Part shown: positions 8,910 to 17,257 of the stretch, one piece after another | How positions within the stretch are numbered: position 1 is the stretch's first letter | Layout of the letters: the number at the start of each line of letters is the position of its first letter | Source: Microvirga sp. TS319 | Lineage (GTDB): Bacteria > Pseudomonadota > Alphaproteobacteria > Rhizobiales > Beijerinckiaceae | Direction: 5' to 3' | Assembly: GCF_041276405.1 (NCBI RefSeq) | Contig: NZ_JBGGGT010000002.1 | Location: 781,001-845,000, forward strand | Length of the DNA stretch: 64,000 nt | The notes under the pieces: model-generated | Databases searched by the model: none | What the model was told of the DNA's origin: nothing | Seen by the model: only the letters and a program-made list of their open reading frames with translations | Program-made: the position numbers and the translations under genes

Positions 8910-10505
8910 TTAGTTCTTCTTGGCTTGCGCCACGCTGTTGGTATCGAAGGACGGCCCCATGACGAAACCGTCGACGTTCTTGCGCTCCGCAGCCACTTCG
9001 ATCTGCTGCAGGAACACCACGAACGGGCCGTCGTCCATGACGGCCTGCTGCAGCTCCTTGTACATCTGGGCGCGCTTCTCCGCATCGCGCTCCATCACCG
9101 CAGCGCGGGTCTTGGCGGTCAGCGGGCCCGGATCCCACGCGTTGCGCCACGCGAGCGGCTTCGCCTTGGCGTCGTCGGCGTTGTCGTCGTTCGCAGCAAA
9201 CGTGTCGGCATTGGAGTTCGGGTCCTGATAATCCGAGCCCCACTGGCCGATATAGATGTCGTGCTGGCGGGCGCGATACTTGGTCAGGGTCTGCTTGTTG
9301 TCGCCCGGAATGATCTCCAGCTTCACGCCGGCCTGAGCGAAGGTCGCCTGGATGGCCTGGGCGACGCCCGTGATCTCGGGGGTGGAGCGGGTATCCATCG
9401 TGACCGTGAAGCCGTCCTTCAGGCCAGCCTTCTCGAGAAGCTCCTTCGCCTTGGCGACGTCGAGCTTGTACGGGGTCTCGTTGATCGCACCCAGGTAGCC
9501 CTTGGGAAGGAATGCCTGGTGGACCTCACCCTTGTTCTTCATGATGGTGTCGGCAATGGCCGAGTAGTCCAGGAGATACTTCAGGGCCTTGCGGACTTCG
9601 GGCTTGGCCAGGTTCGGGTTCTTCTGGTTGAGGCCGAGATAGTAGACCGTTCCCTTCGGGGCGGAGTCGATCTTGATATCCGGGTTCTTGGAGAGGGCCG
9701 TCAGCTCTTCGGGATTCAGGTTGCGGGCGACGTCGACGTCACCCTTTTCGAGGAGCAGGCGCTGCGTCGCGGTCTCTTTGATGTGACGATAGATCACGCG
9801 GGCGAGCGGAGCCTTCTTCTCGTAGTGCGGGTTGCGCTCGAGAACGACCACCTCGTTCGCCTTCCAGTCGCGGATGCTGAACGGGCCCGAGCCGGCATAA
9901 TGCGTCTTGAGCCAGGCATAGCCGAGGTCGCCGTCCTTCTCGTTCTGCAGCACGAGCTTCTTGTCGACGACCGAAGCGACGGTCGACGTCAGGCAGTACA
10001 GGACAAAAGTCGGAGCATAGGGCTTGTCGACTTCCATCGTGAATTCGTTGGGACCGGTCTGCTTGATCTTGTCCTTCACGTTGTTCTTGTCGAAGCCGAA
10101 CTGGCCGAGGATGAAGGCGGGCGACTTGTCGAGGAGGACGGCGCGCTGCAGCGAGAACACCACGTCTTCGGCCGTGAGGGGGTTGCCGGAGGCGAATTTC
10201 TTGTTCTGGCGGATCTTGAACGTATAGGTCTTGCCGTCGTCGGAGACGGTCCAGGACTCGGCGACCTCGCCGTAGATCTTCGAGACGTCCTTGACGTCGT
10301 AGTTGATCAGCCGCTCGTAGGTGTTGCCCGCGAGCTCCGAGGCGCTGAACTCGAAGATTTCCGCAGGGTCAAGGGAGATGATGTCGTCGATCTGCCAGGC
10401 CTGGACCAGGGTGTCCGGAGGCGTCGCCGCCTGGACGGCGTTGAACGAGGTGGCCATCGTGGCCACCATCGCGGCGGATAGGAGGAATTTCGGTAGTCTT
10501 TTCAT
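8910..10505 (-). CDS. Peptide ABC transporter substrate-binding protein (DppA/OppA family)
   Basis: Family 5 extracellular solute-binding protein, 531 aa, first gene of the operon. A Sec signal peptide is clear (MKRLPKFLLS..., cleavage after VQA near residue 26). Landmarks are SLDPAEIFEFSASELAGNTY near the mature N-terminus and AEDVVFSLQRA further on. The ATG at 10505 has AAGGGGA about 8 bases upstream. The dipeptidase at the operon's other end suggests di- or short oligopeptides as ligand; this is inference. Confidence 0.92.
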   Translation of the reverse strand: MKRLPKFLLSAAMVATMATSFNAVQAATPPDTLVQAWQIDDIISLDPAEIFEFSASELAGNTYERLINYDVKDVSKIYGEVAESWTVSDDGKTYTFKIRQNKKFASGNPLTAEDVVFSLQRAVLLDKSPAFILGQFGFDKNNVKDKIKQTGPNEFTMEVDKPYAPTFVLYCLTSTVASVVDKKLVLQNEKDGDLGYAWLKTHYAGSGPFSIRDWKANEVVVLERNPHYEKKAPLARVIYRHIKETATQRLLLEKGDVDVARNLNPEELTALSKNPDIKIDSAPKGTVYYLGLNQKNPNLAKPEVRKALKYLLDYSAIADTIMKNKGEVHQAFLPKGYLGAINETPYKLDVAKAKELLEKAGLKDGFTVTMDTRSTPEITGVAQAIQATFAQAGVKLEIIPGDNKQTLTKYRARQHDIYIGQWGSDYQDPNSNADTFAANDDNADDAKAKPLAWRNAWDPGPLTAKTRAAVMERDAEKRAQMYKELQQAVMDDGPFVVFLQQIEVAAERKNVDGFVMGPSFDTNSVAQAKKN

Positions 10506-10645
10506 GGGCCAGTCCCCTTCCAGCGCTGGATGCGCTCTTGTGCAGCCGTATGAATGCAAATCACATAGGCGCTGTCGAGTCTAGCGACTGGTTTTAAACT
10601 GGCAAACATTGCGCGGTGTGCTTAATGGACGTGCAGCCCTGTTAC

Positions 10646-10679
10646 GCCTTTGCCTCGGCCGACGACCTGTGGCAAAGGC
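10646..10679 (+). other. Hairpin in the argH leader
   Basis: GCCTTTGCC (10646-10654) and GGCAAAGGC (10671-10679) form a perfect 9-bp stem with a 16-base loop, about 30 bases before the argH start. It lies in the 204-base divergent region between the peptide-binding-protein gene and argH, which must hold both promoters. I cannot assign a regulator to it. Confidence 0.3.
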
Positions 10680-10709
10680 TTAGCGAACGTGAATTCCGGG
10701 TGAAACACA

Positions 10710-12110
10710 GTGTCTGAAGAAGCCAAGAAATCTGGTGCCAACACCATGTGGGGCGGGCGGTTCTCGTCCTCTCCGAGCGCGCTCATGGAGGCGATCAACG
10801 CCTCCATCGATTTCGACAAGCGCCTCTATGCCCAGGACATTCAGGGTTCCATCGCCCATAGCGCCATGCTGGCCAGGCAGGGCATCATCGCCGAGAGCGA
10901 CCGCGAGGCCATCCACCAGGGCCTGCAGAGGGTTCTGGGCGAGATCGAATCCGGCAGCTTCGCCTTCTCCAAGGCCCTGGAAGACATCCACATGAACGTG
11001 GAGAGCAGGCTTCGGGAGATCGTCGGCGATCCCGCGGCCCGCCTTCATACGGCCCGCAGCCGCAACGACCAGGTGGCGACCGACACCCGGCTCTGGGTGC
11101 GCGAGGCCCATGACCGCGCGGACGAGCAGCTCACCAACCTGATCGGGGCGCTGCTGGACAAGGCGGAGGCCCATGTCGCGACCGTCATGCCGGGCTTCAC
11201 CCATCTCCAGAGCGCTCAGCCCGTGACCTTCGGCCATCATCTCATGGCCTATGTGGAAATGTTCGGTCGCGACCGCAGTCGCTTCCGCGATTCCCGCAAG
11301 CGCCTGAATGAATGCCCGCTGGGCGCGGGCGCGCTGGCGGGCACCTCCTTCCCGATCGACCGGCACATGACGGCGCAGGCCTTAGGATTCGACGGGCCGA
11401 CCCGCAACTCGCTCGATACGGTTTCCGACCGCGACAGCCTGCTGGAATTCATGGCGGCCGCCTCGATCTGCGCCATGCACCTGTCGCGGCTGGCGGAAGA
11501 GATCATCATCTGGATGTCGGCCCCCTTCGGCTTCGTGAAGCTCCCCGACCGCTGGACCACCGGCTCCAGCATGATGCCGCAAAAGCGCAATCCCGATGCG
11601 GCGGAGCTGGTGCGCGGCAAGACGGGCCGTGTGATCGGCTCGCTGATCACCCTGCTCACCGTCATGAAGGGGCTGCCGCTCGCCTATGCCAAGGACACGC
11701 AGGAGGACAAGGAGCCGCTCTTCGATGCGGCCGACACCCTCGAGATCGTCCTGGCCGCCACCACCGGCATGATCCAGGACCTCGAGCCCGTGCCGGAACG
11801 CATGGCGGCGGTCGCCGGGGCCGGGTTCTCCACGGCCACGGACCTCGCCGACTGGCTCGTGCGCAGCCTCAACATTCCGTTCCGGGATGCCCATCACGTG
11901 ACGGGCCGCATCGTCTCCGAGGCCGAGACGCGCGGCTGCAGCCTCGAGGATCTGCCGCTCGACGTCATGCAGGCGGTCGAGCCGCGCATTCACGAGGGCA
12001 TCTATGACGTCCTGGGCGTCGAGAATTCCGTCCGCTCCCGCACGAGTTTCGGCGGCACCTCGCCGGATCGCGTGGCCGAGCAGGTCGCCTGGTGGCGCGG
12101 CCGGGTCTAG
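10710..12110 (+). CDS. argH: Argininosuccinate lyase
   Basis: Last step of arginine synthesis: argininosuccinate to arginine and fumarate, in the cytoplasm as a homotetramer. It is 466 aa, the usual length. The N-terminus carries [11 protein letters not shown], and the fumarase/aspartase-superfamily signature [12 protein letters not shown] is present near residue 285, with [10 protein letters not shown] and [12 protein letters not shown] earlier. The start is a GTG at 10710 with only a weak upstream ribosome site; a later ATG before WGGRF would remove residues ArgH proteins normally keep. The TAG stop is the first part of a palindromic repeat. Confidence 0.97.
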   Translation: MSEEAKKSGANTMWGGRFSSSPSALMEAINASIDFDKRLYAQDIQGSIAHSAMLARQGIIAESDREAIHQGLQRVLGEIESGSFAFSKALEDIHMNVESRLREIVGDPAARLHTARSRNDQVATDTRLWVREAHDRADEQLTNLIGALLDKAEAHVATVMPGFTHLQSAQPVTFGHHLMAYVEMFGRDRSRFRDSRKRLNECPLGAGALAGTSFPIDRHMTAQALGFDGPTRNSLDTVSDRDSLLEFMAAASICAMHLSRLAEEIIIWMSAPFGFVKLPDRWTTGSSMMPQKRNPDAAELVRGKTGRVIGSLITLLTVMKGLPLAYAKDTQEDKEPLFDAADTLEIVLAATTGMIQDLEPVPERMAAVAGAGFSTATDLADWLVRSLNIPFRDAHHVTGRIVSEAETRGCSLEDLPLDVMQAVEPRIHEGIYDVLGVENSVRSRTSFGGTSPDRVAEQVAWWRGRV

Positions 12111-12242
12111 AGCATCGAACGCAAAAGTGGGAACCGGTTTTGCGTGAAAAGATGCTCAAGCAAGGGGAGCATCGGACGTGAAAAGTGGGAACCGGTTTTG
12201 CGTGAAAAGATGCTCAACAACATAAACTGACAGCATCGGACG
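12110..12242. repeat. Tandem pair of palindromic GAGCATC repeats plus a partial copy
   Basis: Copy 1 runs from GAGCATC (12110-12116) to GATGCTC (12151-12157), copy 2 from GAGCATC (12168-12174) to GATGCTC (12209-12215). Both share the inner GTGGGAACCGGTTTTGCGTG and can fold as hairpins. A partial third copy (GCATCGGACGTG) follows up to 12242. The same family occurs in many other gaps of the window. Confidence 0.85.
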
Positions 12243-12247
12243 TGGAA

Positions 12248-12470
12248 TCAGCGCTTGTGGCCCCTGGCGGCCCAGGCGTGCCGATAGATGGATGATGCCG
12301 TCGGATTGCGTGGGAAGCGTTTCACGCTATCTTTCGCGCGGAGCGGAGCGATCTTCTTCCCGTGGCGCCGTGCAATCGACCGGCGCGGGAGACTGCCCTC
12401 CCAGGAAAGGGCCCCAATAATCGTCGAAGTCGCGAACGACGGTGGGGGCGTCGATGGCGCGATCATAGGT
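12248..12470 (-). pseudogene. Remnant of the C-terminus of a class I SAM-dependent methyltransferase
   Basis: Translating the minus strand from 12458 gives AIDAPTVVRDFDDYWGPFLG and then GQSPAP, which matches the C-terminal part of a common family of small SAM-dependent methyltransferases as I remember it. The frame is broken by an in-frame TAG at 12329-12327 (where the family has a leucine, as in RERLRETLP) and by a one-base shift near 12275-12280, after which the family's end appears as AWAARG followed by a stop at 12250-12248. Nothing of the SAM-binding domain is recognisable upstream. It is therefore a decayed fragment. The family assignment is from memory and needs a search. Confidence 0.65.
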
Positions 12471-12634
12471 CAGAACAGGTGACCGAATACTATACCACGG
12501 GAACGAGCTGCCGAGGTCTTGATCCGCTCGGGAACCATATCCATATTGCCGATAGCGGCTCGAACAGAGCCGCGTGAGTGCCGCATGAGCGGGCTCACAA
12601 TCAACCGAAGTGCCTCTAACCTTGGGCTTCGAAT
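12471..12634. other. Non-coding stretch before hsp20; nothing definite
   Basis: The 164 bases between the methyltransferase remnant and the Hsp20 gene must hold the hsp20 promoter and 5' leader. I see no consensus heat-shock promoter or ROSE-type thermometer, and no good Shine-Dalgarno sequence before the ATG at 12635. Confidence 0.4.
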
Positions 12635-13069
12635 ATGTCGCGTCAGTCGCCGTTTGGGCATCCGTTTCTGTTAGGCTTCGACGAGATCGAGCAGGCGCTC
12701 GACCGGGTCGCGAAAGCAGCTGGAGACGGCTATCCTCCCTATAATATCGAGCGTTTGGCTCGAACCGAGCGCGCTCCCGAGCGTCTGCGCATCACCTTGG
12801 CTGTCGCTGGATTCACCCAGGATCAGCTGGAGGTGACCCTGGAGGAGAACCAACTCGTCATCCGGGGACGTCAGTCCGACGACAAGACCAGGCACTTCCT
12901 TCATCGCGGCATCGCCGCCCGTCAGTTCCAGCGCACCTTCCTCCTCGTCGAAGGCATGGAGGTTCTGGGTGCCGACCTGTCCAACGGCCTGTTGTCGATC
13001 GATCTTGTCCGGCCCGAGCCGGAGCGGATCATTCGCAAGATCAACATCAGCGCCCCGGACAAGCTGTAG
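12635..13069 (+). CDS. Small heat shock protein, Hsp20 family
   Basis: ATP-independent chaperone of 144 aa. The alpha-crystallin domain spans about residues 35-140: it opens with PPYNIER, contains RLRITLAVAGFTQDQLEVTL and ENQLVIRGRQ, and has the GILxV-like strand as NGLLSIDL near residue 125. Aromatic residues near the N-terminus (FGHPFLLGFDEI) match the rhizobial class that begins with FLLGFDEIE. The following DUF1150 gene is the usual partner in Hyphomicrobiales. Confidence 0.93.
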   Translation: MSRQSPFGHPFLLGFDEIEQALDRVAKAAGDGYPPYNIERLARTERAPERLRITLAVAGFTQDQLEVTLEENQLVIRGRQSDDKTRHFLHRGIAARQFQRTFLLVEGMEVLGADLSNGLLSIDLVRPEPERIIRKINISAPDKL

Positions 13070-13096
13070 CGGCAGCGTCCGCATAAGGAGATGGCC

Positions 13097-13363
13097 ATGA
13101 ACCACGACATCAACAATCATGCCGGTCAGCCTTTGGATGTGGCTGAGCTGGCGACCCTTGGCCTCGGCGAGATGGCTTATGTGAAACCGTTGCGCTCGGA
13201 CGATGTGGCGCGGCTCTTCCCGGAGGCTCCCAAACTCCGGCCGGGAATGGAGCTCTTTGCTCTTCTGTCCGCCAGCGGGCAGCCCATCGTGCTGACGGAT
13301 TCCCGCGATGCCGCGGTCGCCAATGCCTGGGCGCACGATCTGACCACGGTGAGCCTTCACTAG
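13097..13363 (+). CDS. DUF1150 family protein
   Basis: Small protein of 88 aa with no known activity, typically encoded directly after an Hsp20 gene in alphaproteobacteria. The core GEMAYVKPLRSDDVARLFPE and the end IVLTDSRDAAVANAWAHDL fit the DUF1150 family. AAGGAG at 13085-13090 lies 6 bases before the ATG at 13097; the ATG at 13091 touches it and is rejected as start. A stress-linked role is inferred only from the Hsp20 neighbour 27 bases upstream. Confidence 0.85.
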   Translation: MNHDINNHAGQPLDVAELATLGLGEMAYVKPLRSDDVARLFPEAPKLRPGMELFALLSASGQPIVLTDSRDAAVANAWAHDLTTVSLH

Positions 13364-13369
13364 CATGCC

Positions 13370-13400
13370 GATGGCGGGCCGGAGTCTCCGGCCCGCCATC
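13370..13400. terminator. Strong hairpin between convergent genes
   Basis: GATGGCGGGCCGGAG (13370-13384) is perfectly complementary to the inverted copy at 13386-13400, giving up to a 15-bp stem. It sits between DUF1150 on + and the hydrolase on -. There is no T tract, so it may block read-through from both sides or protect 3' ends. Confidence 0.5.
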
Positions 13401-13411
13401 GGGTCATGAGA

Positions 13412-14173
13412 TCAGGCAATCGCCTCGATCGCGACGATCAGGCGCTCCAAATCCTCGTCCCGGGAGAGCCGATGGTCGCCATCCTTGATGAGGGTGAGCG
13501 AGACGCTGTCCCCGGGCAGGTGCTCCACCAGTTCGAGAGCGTGGCCCCACGGTACGTCCGGATCTTCCATGCCCTGCAGAATGTGGACGGGGCAGCCGGC
13601 CTGGATCGGTTGTCCGAGGAGAAGATGGCGACGTCCGTCCTCGATCAGCGTCTTCGTGATGGGGTATGGATCTTCCGAGTAGGCGGACGGGCGGTAATAG
13701 ACGCCCGTTTCCTCGAGAGTTCGCCTGAGGTCCTCCGGAAAACGGTTCCACATCAGCTTTTCCGTCATGTCCGTGGCCGGCGCGATGAGCACGATGCCCA
13801 CAGGGGCGAGGGCGGGGTGCCGCTCCAGGAGGTGGCGTGTGGCGAGAAGGGAGATCCAGCCGCCCATGGAGGAGCCCACGAGAATGGGGCGTTCCTTGAG
13901 GAACTCCGTCATGACGGCAAGCGTCTCTTCCAGCCACCGGGAGATGGTGCCGGCTTCGAAATCACCCCCGGATTCGCCATGGCCGCTGTAGTCGAAGCGC
14001 AGATAGGTGCGGCCTTTGCGTTCCGCCCAGGAATCGATCAAGCTCGCCTTGGTGGCTCGCATGTCGGATTTGAAGCCGCCGATCCAGACCACCGGGGGAC
14101 CCTTGCCCTCGCGATGGAGCACGGCGATCCGGCGCTCGTTCGCATCGGAACCGACTGTGACGCTTTGCTGCAT
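13412..14173 (-). CDS. Alpha/beta hydrolase (ABHD10-like serine esterase)
   Basis: Cytoplasmic serine hydrolase, 253 aa. The nucleophile elbow GSSMGG is at residues 100-105 with S102 as nucleophile. An acid in QGMEDPDVPW and a histidine in KDGDHRLSR near the C-terminus complete the expected catalytic triad. RFDYSGHGES at about residue 60 is the oxyanion-region motif. The layout resembles the ABHD10 type of acyl-protein thioesterases and esterases; the substrate is unknown. It is divergent from the glycosyltransferase gene. Confidence 0.85.
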   Translation of the reverse strand: MQQSVTVGSDANERRIAVLHREGKGPPVVWIGGFKSDMRATKASLIDSWAERKGRTYLRFDYSGHGESGGDFEAGTISRWLEETLAVMTEFLKERPILVGSSMGGWISLLATRHLLERHPALAPVGIVLIAPATDMTEKLMWNRFPEDLRRTLEETGVYYRPSAYSEDPYPITKTLIEDGRRHLLLGQPIQAGCPVHILQGMEDPDVPWGHALELVEHLPGDSVSLTLIKDGDHRLSRDEDLERLIVAIEAIA

Positions 14174-14251
14174 GGTTAACCTGTCCTCAACTGCTTTGAA
14201 GCAAGGGTTTAATGCGATTCTGTCAACATCTTCGAGAAGGCTCTTACATCG

Positions 14252-15496
14252 GTGAGTTTTTCAGCGCGACCCGGCGGAGGAGCGGCATTCCCGTCGTCAA
14301 ATGTTCATCCCCTGGCAGGCCGGACCATCCTGCAGATCATCCCGGAGCTTGAGGCCGGCGGGGCGGAGCGCACCACGGTGGATATCGCCGAGGGCATCGC
14401 CCATGCGGGCGCTCGCGCCCTGGTCGCCACCGAGGGCGGACGGCTCGTAGGCGAACTCCAGGCAAAGGGCGGGATCTGGATTCCGTTCCCGGCGGCGACC
14501 AAGAACCCTGTCTCCATGCTGCTCAACGTGCGCAAGCTCGCCAAGATCTGCCACAGAGAGGGCGTGTCCCTGATTCATGCCCGGTCGCGGGCCCCGGCCT
14601 GGGTCGCGCTCGGCGCCGCGCGCAGCCTCAACCTGCCGTTCGTGACGACCTACCATGGCAGCTATTCCGGCCGCTCCTCGGTGAAGGTGCTCTACAACTC
14701 GGTCATGGCCCGGGGCGATGTGGTCATCGCGAACTCGCAGTATACGAGCAACCTGATCCGCTCTCACTACCCCCAGGCCGCGGACAGGATCGGGGTGATC
14801 TACCGGGGAACGGACTTCCTGCAATTCTCGCCTTCGGTTGTGGCGCCGGAGCGGATCGAGGCCTTGCGCCAGGCCTGGAAGGTCGCCCCGCACGAGCGCG
14901 TGGTGCTGCTCGCCGCTCGCCTGACGGGCTGGAAGGGCCATAAGGTTCTCATCGAAGCAGCGGCCAAGCTGCGCGACGCAGGCGTGACGGATGTCGCCTA
15001 TATCCTGGCGGGCGATCCGCAGGGCCGGGATTCCTATGTAAGGGAGCTGGAGAGCCTGATCGAGGCCAAGAAGCTCAAAGGGATCGTGCGTCGGGTCGGT
15101 CATTGCACCGACATGCCGGCGGCCTTCCTGGCGGCGGCGGTGGTGACGGTTCCGTCGACCGAGCCGGAGGCCTTCGGCCGCTCAGCCGTCGAGGCGCAAG
15201 CCATGGGCACCCCGGTAGTGGTCTCGGAACTCGGGGCCGTGCCGGAGACGGTTCTCGCCCCGCCCGCCGTTTCGCCTCAGGACCGGACGGGCTGGCGGGT
15301 TCCGGCGGGCGATTCAAATGCGCTTGCCGAAGCGGTCGGGGCCGCGCTGAACCTGGGCGCCAGCGCGAGAATCGCCCTGGGAACCCGGGCGAGGGCCCAT
15401 GTGGAGCGTCACTTCTCGCTCGAACGCATGGTTTCGAGCACTCTGAATGTGTATTCCGCCCTTCTGGATAACTGGTCAGCCCACAGAACAAGTTGA
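14252..15496 (+). CDS. Glycosyltransferase, family 4 (GT-B fold)
   Basis: Retaining glycosyltransferase of 414 aa, probably acting on cell-envelope polysaccharide. The N-terminal domain begins ILQIIPELEAGGAERTTVDI, the classic acceptor-side glycine-rich loop. The C-terminal donor-binding domain contains the E-x7-E motif in EPEAFGRSAVEAQAMGTPVV, and GWKGHKVLIEAA before it. The proposed start is a GTG at 14252; upstream signals are weak. It is a single gene, so the acceptor sugar cannot be named. Confidence 0.88.
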   Translation: MSFSARPGGGAAFPSSNVHPLAGRTILQIIPELEAGGAERTTVDIAEGIAHAGARALVATEGGRLVGELQAKGGIWIPFPAATKNPVSMLLNVRKLAKICHREGVSLIHARSRAPAWVALGAARSLNLPFVTTYHGSYSGRSSVKVLYNSVMARGDVVIANSQYTSNLIRSHYPQAADRIGVIYRGTDFLQFSPSVVAPERIEALRQAWKVAPHERVVLLAARLTGWKGHKVLIEAAAKLRDAGVTDVAYILAGDPQGRDSYVRELESLIEAKKLKGIVRRVGHCTDMPAAFLAAAVVTVPSTEPEAFGRSAVEAQAMGTPVVVSELGAVPETVLAPPAVSPQDRTGWRVPAGDSNALAEAVGAALNLGASARIALGTRARAHVERHFSLERMVSSTLNVYSALLDNWSAHRTS

Positions 15497-15598
15497 CTTC
15501 CCGCCATTTTGCGCGAAATGTCAGATCATTCATGGCAAGGTTGAGCATGCTGTAGAGGCTTTTGGAAAAAGGTCTCCCCCCTCAACTGAGCCTCAAAC

Positions 15599-15603
15599 AG
15601 GAG
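15599..15603 (+). promoter_or_regulatory. Ribosome binding site that selects the ATT start of infC
   Basis: AGGAG at 15599-15603 stands 9 bases before ATT at 15613. The next in-frame ATG (15625) is 21 bases away, and an upstream TTG (15562) has no such site. Confidence 0.75.
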
Positions 15604-15612
15604 ATAAAAGCC

Positions 15613-16155
15613 ATTCGCCGTCCCATGAGACCCTTGCCGGTGCCGCAAAAAGAAGGCCCGCGCGCAAACCGTGACATTCGCGGCGTCCGCGAAGTTCAGC
15701 TGATCGATGATACCGGACAGAATCGGGGCGTCATGCCCTTCTTCGATGCTTTGCGCATCGCCGAGGACGCTGGCCTCGATCTGGTGGAAATCTCGCCGAA
15801 CGCGACCCCTCCGGTCTGCAAGATCCTCGATTACGGCAAATTCCGCTTCCTGGAACAGAAGAAGGCCGCCGAGGCGCGCAAGAAGCAGAAGACCGTTGAG
15901 GTCAAGGAAATCAAGCTGCGCCCGGGCATCGACGACCACGATTACGACACCAAGATGAAGGCCATGAAGGGCTTCTTCGAGGAAGGCAACAAGGTCAAGA
16001 TCACCCTGCGCTTCCGCGGCCGCGAGATGGCGCACCAGGATCTCGGCCTGAAGGTTCTCGAGCGTGTGAAGGCCGATGTGGGCGATCTCGCCAAGGTCGA
16101 ACAGGAGCCCAACTTCGAGGGCCGTCAGGTCGTCATGGTGCTGGCGCCCCGTTAA
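15613..16155 (+). CDS. infC: Translation initiation factor IF-3
   Basis: IF-3 binds the 30S subunit and checks the start codon; 180 aa from the proposed ATT start. The N-terminal domain contains [20 protein letters not shown] and [20 protein letters not shown], the C-terminal domain [20 protein letters not shown] and [20 protein letters not shown] lies 9 bases before ATT, and ATT gives an N-terminus ([10 protein letters not shown]) like annotated relatives. In Escherichia coli the AUU start of infC makes the mRNA sensitive to IF-3 itself, so self-regulation is likely here. It heads the usual infC-rpmI-rplT order, with a terminator after infC. Confidence 0.96.
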   Translation: MRRPMRPLPVPQKEGPRANRDIRGVREVQLIDDTGQNRGVMPFFDALRIAEDAGLDLVEISPNATPPVCKILDYGKFRFLEQKKAAEARKKQKTVEVKEIKLRPGIDDHDYDTKMKAMKGFFEEGNKVKITLRFRGREMAHQDLGLKVLERVKADVGDLAKVEQEPNFEGRQVVMVLAPR

Positions 16156-16161
16156 GGGATT

Positions 16162-16205
16162 CTAGCGCATCGCGCGGCCCTTCGGGTCCGCTCAAACGAT
16201 GCGCC
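16162..16205. repeat. Palindromic GCGCATCG repeat
   Basis: CTAGCGCATCG begins at 16162; GCGCATCG (16165-16172) pairs with CGATGCGC (16197-16204). The inner part GCGGCCCTTCGGGTCCGC is also self-complementary. A near-identical copy is at 21247-21288. Confidence 0.8.
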
Positions 16206-16220
16206 ATTTCCAAAAAGGAA

Positions 16221-16272
16221 GCATCGGATGGATCCCAAAAGTGCAAATCCACTTTTGGGATCCATCCGATGC
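16221..16272. repeat. Perfect 23-bp palindrome with 6-base loop
   Basis: The arms 16221-16243 and 16250-16272 are perfectly complementary over 23 bases; the loop is CAAATC. The outer arm GCATCGGATG and the inner CAAAAGTG mark it as a member of the window's palindromic repeat family. Confidence 0.85.
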
Positions 16273-16291
16273 TCTGGACCCAGGCAAATTC

Positions 16292-16323
16292 ATGGCCCCT
16301 GAGTTTCGGGGCCATTGCTTTTT
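16292..16323 (+). terminator. Intrinsic terminator after infC
   Basis: ATGGCCCC (16292-16299) and GGGGCCAT (16308-16315) form an 8-bp stem, followed by TGC and five T (16319-16323). With the two repeats just upstream it fills most of the 313-base gap between infC and rpmI, so rpmI-rplT probably has its own promoter or depends on read-through. In the remaining 145 bases I see nothing certain except the ribosome site of rpmI. Confidence 0.75.
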
Positions 16324-16468
16324 GGGCGGGCTTCTGCCATAAGCCGCCCTTCATCGAACCGCCCGGCTGTTAGGGCTGCCGTGGCGGTTCGTTTTGCTCA
16401 CAGCAGCAAAGAATGGGCCGAAGGGGCGGTTAGAAGCCGCTCCGCAGGCCTGACCAAAGGAGAGCCAA

Positions 16469-16669
16469 ATGCCCAAGCTGAAGACGAAATCGGGCGCGAA
16501 GAAGCGCTTCAAGATCACTGGCACCGGCAAGGTCGTTTACGCCCAGGCCGGCAAGCGCCACGGGATGATCAAGCGGACCAAAAAGCAGATCCGCAACCTG
16601 CGCGGCACCACGACGATGTTCGAGGGCGACGCCTACAACGTGAAGAAGTACTTCCTGCCGAACGGCTAA
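16469..16669 (+). CDS. rpmI: 50S ribosomal protein L35
   Basis: Ribosomal protein L35, 66 aa, usual length. The sequence starts [20 protein letters not shown], very basic, with [20 protein letters not shown] and an [10 protein letters not shown] end, as in the family. AAAGGAG lies 7-8 bases upstream of the ATG. Next gene is rplT, 42 bases on. Confidence 0.97.
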   Translation: MPKLKTKSGAKKRFKITGTGKVVYAQAGKRHGMIKRTKKQIRNLRGTTTMFEGDAYNVKKYFLPNG

Positions 16670-16711
16670 GGCGGTCTTTCCCCACATCCCGGATTTTGAA
16701 GGAGTTTTTCC

Positions 16712-17080
16712 ATGGCCCGCGTCAAACGGGGCGTTACCGCCCACGCCAAGCACAAGAAGGTTTTCAAGGCTGCCAAAGGTTTCTACGGCCGCCGCAAGAA
16801 CACGATCCGCATCGCCAAGCAGGCGGTCGAGAAGAGCATGCAATATGCCACTCGCGACCGTCGCAACAAGAAGCGCACCTTCCGCGCTCTCTGGATCCAG
16901 CGCCTCAACGCTGCGGTTCGCCTGCATGGCCTGACCTATTCCCGATTTATCGACGGTCTCGGCAAGGCTGGGATCGAGGTCGATCGCAAGGTCCTGTCCG
17001 AGCTGGCCATCCACGAGCCGGCGGCTTTCGCCGCTTACGTGGAACGCGCCAAGGCCGCCCTGCCGCAGCAGGCCGCTTAA
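16712..17080 (+). CDS. rplT: 50S ribosomal protein L20
   Basis: Ribosomal protein L20, 122 aa, needed early in 50S assembly. Typical features are [38 protein letters not shown] and the C-terminal domain with [27 protein letters not shown] precedes the ATG. In several bacteria L20 represses its own operon; I cannot identify such a site here. Confidence 0.97.
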   Translation: MARVKRGVTAHAKHKKVFKAAKGFYGRRKNTIRIAKQAVEKSMQYATRDRRNKKRTFRALWIQRLNAAVRLHGLTYSRFIDGLGKAGIEVDRKVLSELAIHEPAAFAAYVERAKAALPQQAA

Positions 17081-17098
17081 GTCGGATAGACTAGCTTC

Positions 17099-17125
17099 GG
17101 TGCGGCTGGCTCGTTCAGCCGCACC
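17099..17125 (+). terminator. Hairpin after rplT
   Basis: GGTGCGGCT (17099-17107) pairs with AGCCGCACC (17117-17125), 9-10 bp with a short loop. It is followed by ACCTTAACCCCCTT rather than a T run, so it may be a weak terminator or an attenuator before pheS. Confidence 0.5.
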
Positions 17126-17257
17126 ACCTTAACCCCCTTCTCCGAGACCATCCGCGCTGACGGCTGAAAGCTGTCGGTTGCGACCACGCGGCTCGGACGA
17201 CTTCACGGTTCCCGCGCCGCGCCTCACTTGAAAGCGCTTGCATCTGGCAAGGGACCG

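Noticed and set aside
8925..10481. Open frame of about 520 codons on + opposite the peptide-binding protein gene
   Set aside because: Antisense shadow; the minus-strand gene has a signal peptide, ribosome site and family motifs.
12248..12466. A 72-codon minus-strand open frame as a small real gene
   Set aside because: The neighbouring frame gives a better protein likeness (methyltransferase C-terminus), and the match jumps frames and crosses a stop, so this is a pseudogene fragment.
12471..12634. Possible ROSE-type RNA thermometer before hsp20
   Set aside because: ROSE elements are common before rhizobial small heat-shock genes, but I found neither a clear Shine-Dalgarno sequence nor the short U-rich pairing partner just before the start. 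Not supported without folding.
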